Below, in pieces: positions 9,152-20,803 of a stretch of 24,739 nucleotides of DNA. The translations under genes were made by a program, and so were the position numbers. Each line of letters begins with the position of its first letter. Position 1 is the stretch's first letter. The notes below the pieces were generated by a model that worked only from the letters and a program-made list of their open reading frames with translations, was not told the DNA's origin and made no database searches. Origin of the DNA: Podochytrium sp. JEL0797 (lineage: Eukaryota; Chytridiomycota; Chytridiomycetes; Chytridiales; Chytriomycetaceae). Location of the stretch: NCBI GenBank assembly GCA_027596195.1, contig JADGJG010000301.1, positions 1-24,739 of the forward strand, read 5' to 3'.

Positions 9152-9458
9152 TTTGGGATCGTTTTTCCTGTCCAACACGCCGGGCACACGACGCCGTTTT
9201 GTTTTGACACGAAAATGACAGCTCTTTCATCATCTCAATCCAAACATGTACCAAGACATAGTGGTTGGAGACCTGCTATTATTGCGCTCCAGTTTTTGAA
9301 ATGTGGGGGGGTATTTGGGGAGCGGGAAATCGCGGCAGATGGCAATTAAACAGCTCCCTCGATAAATATTTAAGTATTGCTCCTCGTCCTCGTCAAGGGC
9401 AAGGTGGAGCAAAGGTGGAGTGGAGAAGAAAAAATATTTTCGCCAAGAACGCGCTCCC
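9152..9458. promoter_or_regulatory. Divergent promoter region, RCF1 and golgin
   Basis: These 307 bp lie between the two start codons. There is an AT-rich ataaatatttaag stretch at about 9362-9374 that could serve as a core element for the rightward gene, and the golgin ATG at 9459 sits in a good context (cgctcccATGGcc). No specific factor site is claimed. Confidence 0.5.
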
Positions 9459-12400
9459 ATGGCCAAGAAGAAGAAGAAGAGCGGCACGAGCCCCGCACCC
9501 GGCACCCCCTCATCGCAGACCCACAACGAACCCGAGAGTCTCTTTAGCTTCGAGGAGCTCGAAGACTCGCCCTCAGCCTTCTATCTCAACAACAACAACT
9601 ACAACAATACGAACAACAACAAGAACACGAGCAATACGAGCACTGCATCCACCACCAAACCACTCCTGATCGATCTCCTTGGCGAAGACAATCCCGACGT
9701 GTTTTCGCGCGTGGCCGCCAGGCGACGGAAGCCAAGTGTTTCTGCTGGGGAGACGGACGACGAGGCCTTTGCGGCCCCTGCGAAGCCCTCTTCCCTCCCG
9801 GCTGCCCCCTCGCACTCCCAGGATCTCCTGGGCATCTTCGACCCCGTGATGGTTCCAGTGCAGGATTCGCCCGCCGCGAATCCCAACGACGTCACCCTCA
9901 ACATCTCGCACGATGCAGGCTCCCTGTCCCTGACCGTTGGCGAGCTGATTTCGAAGCTTGATCGCCTGGACAAGCTGCAAGGAATGTTCAATGGTGCGTG
10001 GTGCGGTGCCTGACCCCATTTTGCGATCGCTGATTTGAATCACCCCAAACACACACACTCTGTCCACAGATCTCGAAAAGTCGTACAAGAAACTATCGAA
10101 ACACAATGTTCGTGTGAACCAAATTGTGGGGCTGTACACGCCCTTGGTGGACGGGGTTTCGGCGGGGGACGACGCTGGATTGGAGAAATTGAACAGTTGG
10201 TTCGTGGATCAGAGGACCAAGGTTTCGGTACGCATCGGATTGATCATTTTTGTGGAGGGAGCGGGAGAATGTGGGACATATCCCTATGTCGCTCTGAGTT
10301 TCTAAAAGTTTGTTTTCAGGATGCTGCCAAGAGGAACGAGGCCCTCTCACTCGAAGTTTCGCTGTTGAAAGAGGACCAAAACGTGCATCGAGCTGAAATG
10401 GAAGCCAAAGAAGAAACGATTCGCGACTTGGAACGCGTGATTGAAAAACGCGATGAGGTGAGAACCACAAACAGCAATCACCAGCCACTAGCTGACCCCC
10501 AACCCAACCGATTCCCACCACTCCCACAGGAAATCAAATCCCTCCACTCCAACGCCCCACCACACTCCACCTCCGAATCCCCCACCACCTACATCGAACC
10601 CTCCCCCGCACCGGTCCCTACAAAACGAACCTCCCGCATCTTCACCTCGAGTCCCATCATCTCTTCCAGCCCCACAACCGCAACCTCCCCACCTCCCAAC
10701 CCCACCTCCTTCTTTGGATTCGGCAAAAAGACCCCCACGACCGCCACATCCCCACCCACCGCGTCGGCACCTGAGCCTACGGACGCAGTAACTGCGTCCA
10801 CGTTCCAAATGAAACTCAAAATCCGCGACCTTGCGGGTGCGTTGAAGAAAGTGACCGAGCAGCGGGATAGGGCAGTTCAACGGATCAAGGAGTTGCAGCA
10901 GCAACAGCAGCCTCGGTCTGTGCTGCAACCTGCGGTGATGCATATGGGGGGGATGAGTCCTGGAGTGGATGATTTGGTTGCTGGTGCAGCGGCGGGTGGA
11001 GCGCTAGTGAGTGTGGATTTGGATGTGGGGAGGACGAGTTTCGAAAGCACTGTGTCGTCGCTTGGGTTTGATGAAAGCGGGGTGATGATGCGAGGGGGTG
11101 GTGATTCTGTTGATTTGGGGAGTAGGAGTCGTGGAGTTTCTCCGTCTTCTGGGGTTGCCAAAGATCGCGGCCGGGTGAAGGAGTTGCAGCACCAGATTGA
11201 AGTGTTGGAAGGGAAGGTTGCGCAGTTGACGGAAGTTAACAAGTCGTTGAGGGTGCAACATCAATCCAAGAAACGCATGTCGAGTACGCGGTCTGGGTCC
11301 TTCTTTGATGAGTCTTTGGGATCCGTGGATGCTGTTGAAGTTGTGGGGCTTGAATCGCAGTTGTTGGAGACGAGGGAGGTTGTGCAAACGCTTGAGCAGC
11401 AGTTGCGTAATGTGAGTGTTGCGAGGGATGAGGCTTTGGATCAGTGTGTTGAGCTCATGCAACGGGTGGGGAAGGTGGAGGCGGAGAAGGCGGAGGTGCA
11501 AGGGATGTTGGATGGTGTGGAGGAGAGGAATGCGGCGGCTGTGGATGGGGTTGCGGCTGTGTATGATGTGACTGTGCGGACGCTTGAATCGGATCTCGAG
11601 AGTCGTAAGCGGATGTGGGGGGTTGAGGTTGAGAGGCGGGAAGCTGTGGAAGCTGAGGTTAAGGGGTTGAGGAAAATTCAGGGGGATTTGGAGGAGAGTG
11701 TGAAGGGGTTGAAGGAGGAGGTGGAGCGGTTGAAGGCGTGTGAAGGGGAGGCAGAGAAACGGAAGGAGGTGGAGGCTCGGTTGGAGGAGGCTGAAAAGCA
11801 GGTGGTTGAAGTGACGAAGCAGTTGGGTCTCGTGACTGCAGAGTGGGAGACTGCGAAACAATCCGCTGCTTCCCAAGCCGTCAGTTTGGACTCGTTGCGT
11901 GTCGAAACGGAGGCGGCGCAGACCAAGCAGAAGGAGGCTGTTGCCAAGATGGAAAAGGCGTTTGCTGTGATTCGCAAGTTGAAGACGGAGGGAGAGACCA
12001 AAGAGGCGTCCGTGGCGAAACTCTCTTCCGAGGTGGAGTCGGCTCGGATCGAGTTGGGGAGGGTTCAAGCGGAGTTGGAGGTTGTGCGTAGGAAAGCGGA
12101 CGAGGTCGAAGGGGAGAATGGGTCTCGGATGGCGGATTTGTCGGCTCGTGTTGAGGATCTCGCGCGGCTCAATGAATCTCTTGAGGCGGCTGCCAAGGCG
12201 GTGGTGGCCTGTGACCACGGGGACGTAGATGCTCTTCATGCTCGCATCGCCGACTCTGCTTCCCAAATCGAGACCCTGTCGGCTCGTGTGGAAGATCTCG
12301 CGAGTCACAACGAATCTGTCAATGCCGAGTTGAAGCAGCTCGAGACTTATCAGAAGGAGGTGATGGAGTTGAACGAGACCCTGTCGAATCGCGTGGAGGA

Positions 12401-15400
12401 GCTCACGCGGCTGAATGCATCTCTCGAGTTGGCTGCCAAGGTGGCAACCTGTGACCACGAGGATGTGGATTCTCTTCATGCCAACATCGCTGACTCTGCA
12501 ACCCAAGTCGCGACCCTGGCGGCCCGTGTGGAGGAGCTCACGCGGTTGAATGCATCTCTCGAGTCGGCTGCCAAGGCGGCAACCTGTGACCACGGCGACG
12601 TGGATGCTCTTCACACCAACATTGCTGACTCTGCAACCCAAGTCGCGACCCTGTCGGCCCGCGTGGAGGAGCTTACGCGACTGAACGAGTCTCTTGCGTC
12701 GGCTGCCGAGGTGGCAACCTGTGACCATGGCGACGTGGACGCTCTCCACTCCCGAATCGCTGACTCTGCAACCCAAATCGAGATCCTTTCGGCTCGCGTG
12801 GAAGATCTCGCGAGACACAACGAGTCTGTTAATGTGGAGTTGAAGCAGCTCGAGACTTACCAGAAGGAGGTGACGGAGTTGAACGAGACCCTGTCGAATG
12901 ACGTGGAGGAGCTGACGCGGCTGAATGCATCTCTCGAGTTGGCTGCCAAGGCGACAACCTGTGACCACGGCGACGTGGACGCTCTCCATGCCCGCATCGC
13001 TGACTCTGCCTCCCAAATCGAGACCCTATCGACTCGCGTGGAAGATCTCGTGAGACACAACGAGTCGGTTAATGTGGAGTTGAAGCAGCTCGAGACTTAC
13101 CAGAAGGAGGTGATGGAGTTGAACTCATGTGTCGAAGACTCAACCGCGCAGATTGCTGCTCTTCAAGCTCGTTTGCAAGAACTTGGTGTGGGTGACGGGG
13201 TTTTGGCGGTGGAACCGAAAGTGGGAGCAGCTCCTGGTCTTGACCATGAAGCTATCGACGTGCTGCATGAGAAGATTGGACAGTTGGAGAAACGGCTGAG
13301 CGTGGCTTCTGCGATGGATCCGCTGTCCGAGGCCTGCACGACCACCAACATTTCCGTCCTCGAAGACACGATCGCCCGGCTTCGCGATCAACTGAATTCG
13401 AGTCAACCTGCGACCATCGCTTCTGCTGCCGTACCGGCGTGCGACCACGAGGACGTGGGGCTTCTCCACTCGCGAATCGGAAAACTCGAGAAACAACTGA
13501 GCGCCGTATCGACCGCAGAACCTCTCTCTGAAGCATGCACGCACACCAACATCAGCGTTCTCGAAGACACGATTGCTCGACTGCGAGACCAACTCGAGGC
13601 CAAATCCCTACGAGACGAAACTGCTTCGCGGATGGAGTCCCTTGCGACGAGGGTTCCCGAACTCACGCACGCATCCCCACCAAAGTGTGAGCACGAGAGC
13701 GTGGACGCACTTCAATCTCGAATCGTCGAGCTGCAGCAGCAGTTGAGCATTGCATCCGCAGCCAGTTGCACGCATACCGACGTTTCCGTGCTCCAAGACA
13801 CGATTGCGCATCTCCGCAAACAGTTTGAAGCCCTCTCTCTCACGGATGCCTCTCACGCGCGCGAATTGGAGCACGTGCAGTCAGAGTTGCGGGACGCCAA
13901 AACCAAGTTGGAAGCCCTCGTGTCTGTCAAGGCGGAGCTTGAAGTTCAGCTCGAAACGAGCCAGTCGGCGCACAAGGAGGCTGTGGCGAAGGTGGATAAG
14001 GCGTATGCGGTTGTTCGCAAGATGCGTGGGGATGCGGATGTGAGGATTAAGGAGTTGGAGACGACGAAGGGGGAGTTGGATGCGTTGAAGAGTGTTTCTG
14101 CGTCGATGGAGGTGTTGGATCAGGAGAAGGCGGGTGTTGAGAGGGAGGCGGAGGAGTTGAGGCGGCGGGTGGGTGAGTTGGAGGAGCAGACTAGGGGAGT
14201 TAGCGCGTGCGATCATGAAGATGTTGAGGTGCTGAAGCAGACGATTTCGGATCTGCGGAAACAGTTGGAGGTGCGGGGCGCTGCTTCTAATGAGGGTTCG
14301 GGCGATGTAAATCGCGCTGTTGTCGGTTTAGGTATGTTGTTCTGCATTTTTGTTTCCGAGCGTTGATTTCACTCACTCTCTGTCTCTCAAATGGAAGGCC
14401 TCGAACTGGGGCTGGAGGGTCCCACCGCAAGTCAACACGACACGTCTGCCCTCGAGCTCCAAATCTCGGACCTCACCACCCAACTCCACTCCCTCCAAGA
14501 ATCGCTCGCACTCGAAAAGCAGTCGACCCACCAACACGTCGAATCTTCCCTCGCTGTCGAAACCGAACTCGCGCGCGTGAAGGCCAAACTGTCGGAGGAA
14601 GAAGAAAAGAAGAACAAGAGTATCCAACTTTTGCGCAACATGAAGGCCAAGATTCTCAAACTCGAGGACATGCGGCAGGCCAAGGATGTCGAATTTGCGG
14701 CCGTGAATGCCGAGTTGACCGAGTTGCGCGCGAGTGCGACGGCGGGAACGGCTGAACGCGATGCCAAGGTGCTTGCGTTGACGAAACAGGTGGATGATAT
14801 GGGAGCTGTGATTCGCAAGCAGAGCGATGAGTTAGGGCAGTTGCAGAAGTTCCAGGAGGCCAAGAATGGAGAGATTGGGCAGCATGAAAGCAAGATGAAG
14901 GCGTTGAAGGCGATATGTGACAGCGCGGTGGCTGAGAGAGATGCGTTGCGTGTGTCTGAGGTGGATATGAAGGAGGAAGTGGAGTCGATGCGGTTGACGT
15001 TGCAGATGAAGTCTGCGCAGGTGATTGAGTTGGATGAGCATGTGAAGGATATGGAGTATCGCGCTTCAATGTTGGATGACGAGTTGATGACGTCGAAACG
15101 GTTGTTTGAGAGCAAGTCGGTTGATTTTGAGGCGTTGCTGGTTCAGATGTCGGAGATTGAGAAACAGTTTTATGAGACGGAAATGTCGGTGGGCAACAAC
15201 TCGGAAGAGGTGGAGCAGCTCCGGCGCGAGATTATTCAGCTGAGGAGGGAAGTTGCAGGCCATTCGAAAGTGGTGCGTGAGAAGGAGGGGGAGGTGAATC
15301 GGACGCGGCAAGAGCGGGAGATTTCCGAGTCGTTGCGGGCCAAGTCGGAGAGGCTTTCGGATTCGCTGACCATTGATGTGGAACGGTTGAAAGCGAAGAT

Positions 15401-16200
15401 GGTGGAGTATGAGTCCAAGGAAGAGGAGTGGAAAGCCGCAATCAACCAGTTGGAGCTTGTGATGTCGAGCAAGGAGTTGGAACTCAAATCTCTGACGGAC
15501 GACCTTGACAAGAAGTTGGAAGCCAAGGACAAGATTGTTGAAGAGTGCAAGACTCGGGAGAATCAGTTGCTCAAACTCAACAAGGTTGGTGTTTGTTGTG
15601 TCTCGTTGTTTCGATTTATGACGGTTTTCTGATCTGTTTTTCTTTTCAGTCCCTCAAAGACGAAGTCCGAAAACTCGCGCGATCTATTGGCATTGCAACT
15701 CCCATCACTACTCCAACAATTTCCCACCACAACTCTGGCTTGGACGAAGCGGAAATCACGGCAGCAAACGCGCAATTTGGCTTCTTTAGTGCATCGCGCA
15801 AAAACAGCCAGAGCTCAAACCTGGACCTCGGAGGATCCTCATCCAACGGTCTAAATTGGGGATCCATTGGGTCCGTTGGGAAGCTGTCTCAAGGATATAC
15901 CCCCGTGGCCAACCAGGTCAGCCAGCAGGAACGACGAACTTCGCTGACGTCGCCCACAACACTCAACTCTGCCTCCCGGCTGGCGGCCAATGAGGAGTAC
16001 CTTAAGAATGTGGTGCTACGGTTCGTGGAATCGAAACGGGATACCAAGGTTAGATGACGCTTATTTCATTATTTTTTTTCATGCCGAGTGCTAACGATTT
16101 GTTTTTCCTCTGTCATATTCAGATGCAAATGGTTCCAGCACTTGGAATGTTATTACGGCTAACGCCTGAAGAAGTAAAGCGCGTTCAAAGGTGTATTTGA
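9459..16200 (+). CDS. Large coiled-coil golgin with C-terminal GRIP domain
   Basis: Seven exons (9459-9993, 10070-10227, 10320-10457, 10530-14331, 14398-15584, 15650-16048, 16123-16200) sum to 2,098 residues. The N-terminus is Lys-rich (MAKKKKKSG), then Asn-rich, acidic and Ser/Pro-rich; a second Pro/Ser/Thr linker (exon four start) precedes about 1,500 residues of nearly continuous coiled coil rich in Glu, Leu, Lys and Gln. The C-terminal stretch EEYLKNVVLRFVESK, spliced to MQMVPALGMLLRLTPEE, matches the GRIP domain, including the Tyr that GRIP domains use to bind the GTPase Arl1 at the trans-Golgi. By family (golgin-245, golgin-97, yeast Imh1) it should tether vesicles at the trans-Golgi network. 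The coil contains repeated Cys-X-His modules (see repeat). The intron at 10458-10529 is in frame and stop-free. It may be larger than yeast Imh1 because of the internal repeats. The family call is firm; the orthologue is not. Confidence 0.88.
12131..13125 (+). repeat. Internal tandem repeats of 135 and 240 bp in the golgin coil
   Basis: The Cys codon of a CDHGDVDALH-type motif occurs at 12210, 12450, 12585, 12720 and 12960, so spacing is 240, 135, 135 and 240 bases (80, 45, 45 and 80 residues). The longer unit is the shorter one plus a 35-residue insert (around ESVNVELKQLETYQKEV). Nucleotide similarity between units is high, indicating recent duplication. Confidence 0.9.
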
Positions 16201-17037
16201 GAAAAATAAAACACGCTTTGATTTGAATTCATTAAAATGAAAGATTAAATAGCAAAGGAGGGAAGAGAAAGAAATATCGATCATCAATTTGGACTGAAAA
16301 AAAGATGATTGAACCCCCCCCCCCCCTCCCTCCTCCTCCTGTGCGAGACAGCGTAAAGCGACTTACAGTGGCTAGTTTGAGTTTCATATCCATAGCACCT
16401 TGACTCCTTTGCTGCTCGGAAGTCAAGAAAAATCGAGGCATGGGTGTGTCCAGCCCCACATGCGCTACACGAACGTGTTCGGAGCTACGGATTTGATTGA
16501 TAAAAAATTAAAAATGCCTTCAAACACTCGAAAACTTCCAAAAAAAGACCTGTCAAAAATATATATCATATCCATGCGCGGTCCAGTTTCGTGCAACCAT
16601 GAACAAAAAATGCGCAATTCTCCGATACCCCCGAAAAAGGCATAAATTTGGCCGTTCCCCCAGGGCTCGCGCTGACCTCCACGCTTCTCGAATAAAAACT
16701 TTCTAGTTCAATTATTTCTGCAAGAGGAACGATTGTTCGTTATTAAAAGTGTTGGCCGTTTCTCCCAGGGCATCCCTGCGACGCGTGCATCGCGTCCATC
16801 GCGCCCATCATTTCGGCTGCACGTCGGTGAATTGATAAGAACGTGTTCGAGGGGCATTGGAGTCGACACGTCAGGGCGCGTGAAAGATGGTGAAAAAACG
16901 TATCTACTTTATGGCCTCCAACACCACAAACCCAATCTTTGACGCGCGCTGGCCGTTCACCCACATCGTCTTCTTATCCGGATCAACTCCAATTCCAACT
17001 CGGCGATGATTCGATCCGAATTTCGAAAAACAAAAAA
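16201..17037. other. Intergenic: golgin 3' end and HIS7 upstream region
   Basis: AATAAA at 16205-16210 lies five bases after the golgin stop and is a plausible polyadenylation signal, although very close. A 13-base C-run is at 16314-16326. On the minus strand an ATG at 16459 opens a short frame (MGLDTPMPRFFLTSEQQRSQ) that ends at a GTAAGT; it could be the first exon of a small gene but I could not extend it. An upstream ORF lies at 16887-17009 ahead of HIS7. Confidence 0.5.
16887..17009 (+). promoter_or_regulatory. Upstream ORF of 40 codons before HIS7
   Basis: The frame starts MVKKRIYFMASNTT and stops at TGA 17007-17009, 28 bases before the HIS7 ATG at 17038. If the transcript starts upstream of it, it could restrain translation of the main frame. 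The transcription start is unknown. Confidence 0.35.
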
Positions 17038-19023
17038 ATGACCAACGCACCGCGTGTTTACCTTTTGGACTACGGCGCCGGCAACGTGCGTTCGCTCGTC
17101 AACGCCGTCAACAAGATGGGCTTCGAGATCAATACCATCTCAAGTGCGGCCGACTTTGCAAAGGCCGATGTGAGTTTCTATCTGTCCTTATCTCGTGTTT
17201 CCCCGCTGATCCCCTACCGATCCCTTTAACGCTCCCACCCACTGATCTCCCGTCTAAACCCGCTTTCTCGGTCTTAGAAAATCCTGTTCCCAGGCGTTGG
17301 CTCGTTTGGCTTTGGGATGGAGTCCCTGCGCGCAAAGGGGCTCGAAGCCCCGCTGAAGGAATACCTGGCGAGTGGGAAGCCCTTCATGGGCATCTGCATT
17401 GGGATGCAATCGCTGTTTGAATCGTCTGAAGAGTCTCCGGGTGTGGCTGGGTTGGGTCTGGTCAAGTATTCCGTGTCGCGGTTCTCGACGGATGCTGGAA
17501 ATGGCGAACGGAAGTCGGGTAAGATAACCTTCTTTAGAACAAGTATGTGCAACTTATTCTGAGATATTTAGTTCCCCACATGGGTTGGAATGCCGCGATT
17601 CTGGGTGCTCCGTCTACTTTTGTGAACCACGACGGCGACGACACGAGGTAACCAAACATTCCTTTACCATACCAACAAAAACTCAAACCAAACTCAGATA
17701 CTACTTTGTCCACTCTTTTGCTGCCATCGTACCCCCAACGGCATTCACCGCCAAAGAATCCTCCCACCTCCTCCCCGGCGGATGGACCTGCACCCTCACC
17801 ACCTACCACAACCAAACTTTCATTTCCTCCATCAAACGCGGCAACATCTTTGCCACCCAATTCCACCCCGAAAAAAGCGGTTCCGCGGGCCTCAAACTCC
17901 TCGCCTCCTTCCTCGGCGCCGACACCTCCCTAATCTGCGAACCCACCCCACCCACCCCGATCCCCATCCCCTTCCCCGTCCCACACCGCCTCAGCCGCCG
18001 CATCATCGCCTGCCTCGACGTGCGCACAAACGATGCGGGGGATTTCGTTGTCACCAAGGGAGACCAATACGACGTGCGTGAAACCTCCGGGTCCAAACAC
18101 GTGCGGAACCTTGGGAAACCGGTGGACTTGAGTGCCGACTATTACGCTGCCGGAGCCGATGAAATCACGTTTTTGAACATCACGTCGTTCCGTGGTTCCG
18201 TGCTCGCTGACGACGCCATGTTGGAGGTTGTGCAACGTGCGAGTGAACGTGTGTTTGTTCCGTTGACGGTTGGTGGGGGGATTCGCGATTTGGTGGATGA
18301 GGGGGGGAAGGTGACGAGTACCGCTTTGGAGGTTGCGGCCGAGTATTTCCGGTCGGGGGCGGATAAGGTGTCGATTGGGAGTGATGCTGTGTATGCGGCG
18401 GAGGCGTATTATAGGAATGGTGGGGTTGGGGATGGGACTTCGTCTGTGGAACAGATTAGTCGCGTGTATGGGGCTCAGGCGGTTGTGATTTCGGTGGATC
18501 CGAAGAGGGTTTATGTGAAGAATGCGGAGGATGCGAGGGGCCATGCTCTTGTGGAGCTTGCGGAAAAGGATGCGGGGCCGAATGGGGAAAGGTTGTGTTG
18601 GTATCAGTGTACTGTGAAGGGGGGGCGTGAAGCTAGGGATTTGGATGTGAAGCAGTTGGTTGTGGCTTGTGAAGCTCTTGGGGCGGGTGAGATTCTTTGC
18701 AACTGGTAAGTTTTGAACGCGCTGTGTGTTTGTACATTGCCGATTCTAAATGCGGTATTCTCAACAGCATGGACAAGGACGGAAGCAACAGCGGATACGA
18801 CCACGGACTGTTGAATCTCGTGAAGAAAAACGTTGGAATCCCAGTGATTGCGTCGTCGGGTGCAGGAAAAGTTGAACACTTTACGGAATGCTTCGCGGCC
18901 ACCAACGTGGAGGCAGCGTTGGCTGCGGGTATCTTTCACCGCAAGGAAGTGGCCATTTCTCAGGTGAAGGAAGAGCTTCGTTCCAAGGGATTCGAGGCGA
19001 GAAGAATGGACGTTGCTTTGTGA
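17038..19023 (+). CDS. HIS7: Imidazole glycerol phosphate synthase, fused HisH-HisF
   Basis: Five exons (17038-17169, 17278-17518, 17572-17647, 17698-18705, 18768-19023) give 570 residues, close to the yeast enzyme. The enzyme converts PRFAR plus glutamine to imidazole glycerol phosphate, AICAR and glutamate in histidine synthesis, in the cytosol. Residues 1 to about 235 are the class I glutamine amidotransferase: [12 protein letters not shown] at the start, the Cys nucleophile in [11 protein letters not shown] (about residue 84), PHMGWN, and the His/Glu pair in QFHPEKSG (about 206 and 208). A Pro-rich linker follows, then the cyclase barrel: RIIACLDVR and VVISVDPKR carry the two catalytic Asp residues, [11 protein letters not shown] binds phosphate, and [13 protein letters not shown] matches the conserved late motif across the last intron. 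It is convergent with the acyltransferase gene. Confidence 0.97.
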
Positions 19024-19189
19024 TGCGCATTTTGAAAAAGAATACATGAGATTTCATTCAGGAGAAGCGAAACTTTAATATTCTGTATAAGGTAGTTGTT
19101 AACAGCATAACTTGTCGAGCAAAACAAAACAGAACAAAAAAAAGGATAAAAGACGCATGCACCACCCCACAAACACACACACACCCTCT

Positions 19190-20680
19190 CTATCTCCTCT
19201 TTCGGATCCCATTCGACACCCTTCTTTTCCTCCCTTCACTCGTATCCGACTCGGTCCCACTGAACTTGCCGCCCCGCGAGAAACTCGGTCTCCTCTGTCT
19301 CTGCGCCTGGTTGCCGCGACGAATATACGTTTCGTACCACGCCTCCGTTGGGGCGGGGTTGTCGGGAACGTTGTTGGGGTCTGAGTTGTTGCGGGATAGT
19401 TTGAAAATGTAGTATCCGGCGCCGTTCCAGACAGACATTGTGGTGATGACTGGGGTTTTTTGGATAGAGGTATTAGCGAGAAATGAGGAGGGCAATTTGA
19501 GAGGGGTCGTTTTTGAACGTACAAATGATGAAGGTCAAATGGAGCCACTGATATTGATAGAAAAAGTAGGTCGGGACCGACACGATCGCGGTGTAAATCA
19601 GTTGCATGATGACAAACATGGCCGTTGTGAATCTGTGGAAGACAGTGGGCAGTTTGTGAGCGGGTTTCAAAACGCGAGTCGCGGAGGCGACAGAAAGTGG
19701 GTACTCAACGATGGACCGTAAGCCGTAGCAAATTTCCCCAACGGGTGTTTCTCGTAGAGGACAAGCAGTTGTCGCAACGAAGTTCCAATTTCCGTGTCGG
19801 CGGCGAGCTTTTTGCGGTCAATCCATTCCGTCTGTGTTTTCCCCCCATTAACGGCGTATCCAGCAGAGCGTTATAAATCCTCAAGTACAAACCTTTATCA
19901 AATACAGCGACTGCCAAAGCAAATACAACGCAATCGGCGCATTAAACACCTCCAACCAACTCATGGTACAGTCTTTGGCGACACACAGATCCGAAGCAAG
20001 GGCTTCCGGAGTCGGAATCCATCTCAACACGTATGTCACGACCGAGGGAACGATATGGATGTGGATCGACGTGATGTGCGAGAAGGAGTGGAAAACGAGT
20101 CCATTCCGCCACATCACAATGGCCCACATGACGGGACCGTTGCACCATACGAAGAGGGCGTTGAAGATGTACTTGTTTGTGGGGTCCCATGTGAGGAAGT
20201 AGAAGAGGATCGAGTTTGTGAAATCTAAGAGAGGGGAGGGTGTTCGTAAGATTGGTGAGCCAAAGATCCACGTGTTTTTTCCCTCTCAATGGGAAACGAG
20301 AAACGGGTGCCTCACAGCAAAAGTCCAGGATGAAATAGTGCCATTTCCTGCGATGGAAATCAACGTATCGGACAATCATGAGGGGCCCGAATGTCCACCA
20401 GTAGAACGTGAGGATGTGCTGCGGATGCAGGAGCAGAAGGTATTGCAGGAACATGTTGGTGGGGGGGGGTGGGGTGCCAGATGCACCTTTTCAATCATCT
20501 GCACTTTGCGGGGTTGTTTGATTGTTGTTCGCAGCAACTGCAATAAAAGGGGTTAGAACAGGAGGGGAGGGGAGTGGTACTCACATGCAATCGCTGATCG
20601 ATGATGCGGGAGGCCCGCTGTGCCTTTTCGCGCAGCTTCTCCTTCTGCTCGCTGAAAGCCAGGCGTTCCAGGCGCTCCAT
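19190..20680 (-). CDS. GPC1: Glycerophosphocholine acyltransferase-like membrane protein (DUF2838/GPC1 family)
   Basis: Proposed exons, reading leftward, are 20680-20585, 20537-20487, 20418-20316, 20224-19893, 19831-19710, 19632-19523 and 19449-19190 (357 residues). The family transfers an acyl group to glycerophosphocholine, making lyso-PC for phosphatidylcholine resynthesis, in the ER membrane. Diagnostic blocks are RRKWHYFILDFCYFTNS, WRNGLVFHSFSHITSIHIHI, LLWQSLYLIK and WNGAGYYIF, with several hydrophobic helices between; the N-terminus is a Lys/Arg/Glu-rich helix (MERLERLAFSEQKEKL) and the tail is basic. The exon two to three junction is doubtful: the family's first helix appears to be encoded at 20454-20419 (NMFLQYLLLLHPQ) but is out of frame with exon two across a run of nine C on the coding strand; one more C would join them. 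As drawn, an intron 20486-20419 removes that helix. The remaining introns fit phase well. Confidence 0.85.
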
Positions 20681-20803
20681 TGTTTGGGGTGAGGTTTTTT
20701 TGGCACAAAATTGGATTTGAGAAACTCGGGTCCTGCAACGCCTTTCTTCATTCGATTTTATTCCACCTCGTGTAGAGATCATTTATTCCACCTCATGCAG
20801 AGA

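Noticed and set aside
11004..13016. Minus-strand open frame of 670 codons opposite the golgin.
   Set aside because: It is a shadow of the repetitive coiled-coil frame. It is rich in His, Arg and Leu with no domain, and the plus-strand frame splices cleanly into a GRIP domain.
14432..15115. Minus-strand open frame of 227 codons opposite golgin exon five.
   Set aside because: It has a Ser-rich shadow composition and no recognisable features. The plus strand carries the coil.
16401..16407. TGACTCC resembling a Gcn4-type half site upstream of HIS7.
   Set aside because: It is more than 600 bp from the HIS7 start and inside another possible frame. A single 6-7 base match has little weight.
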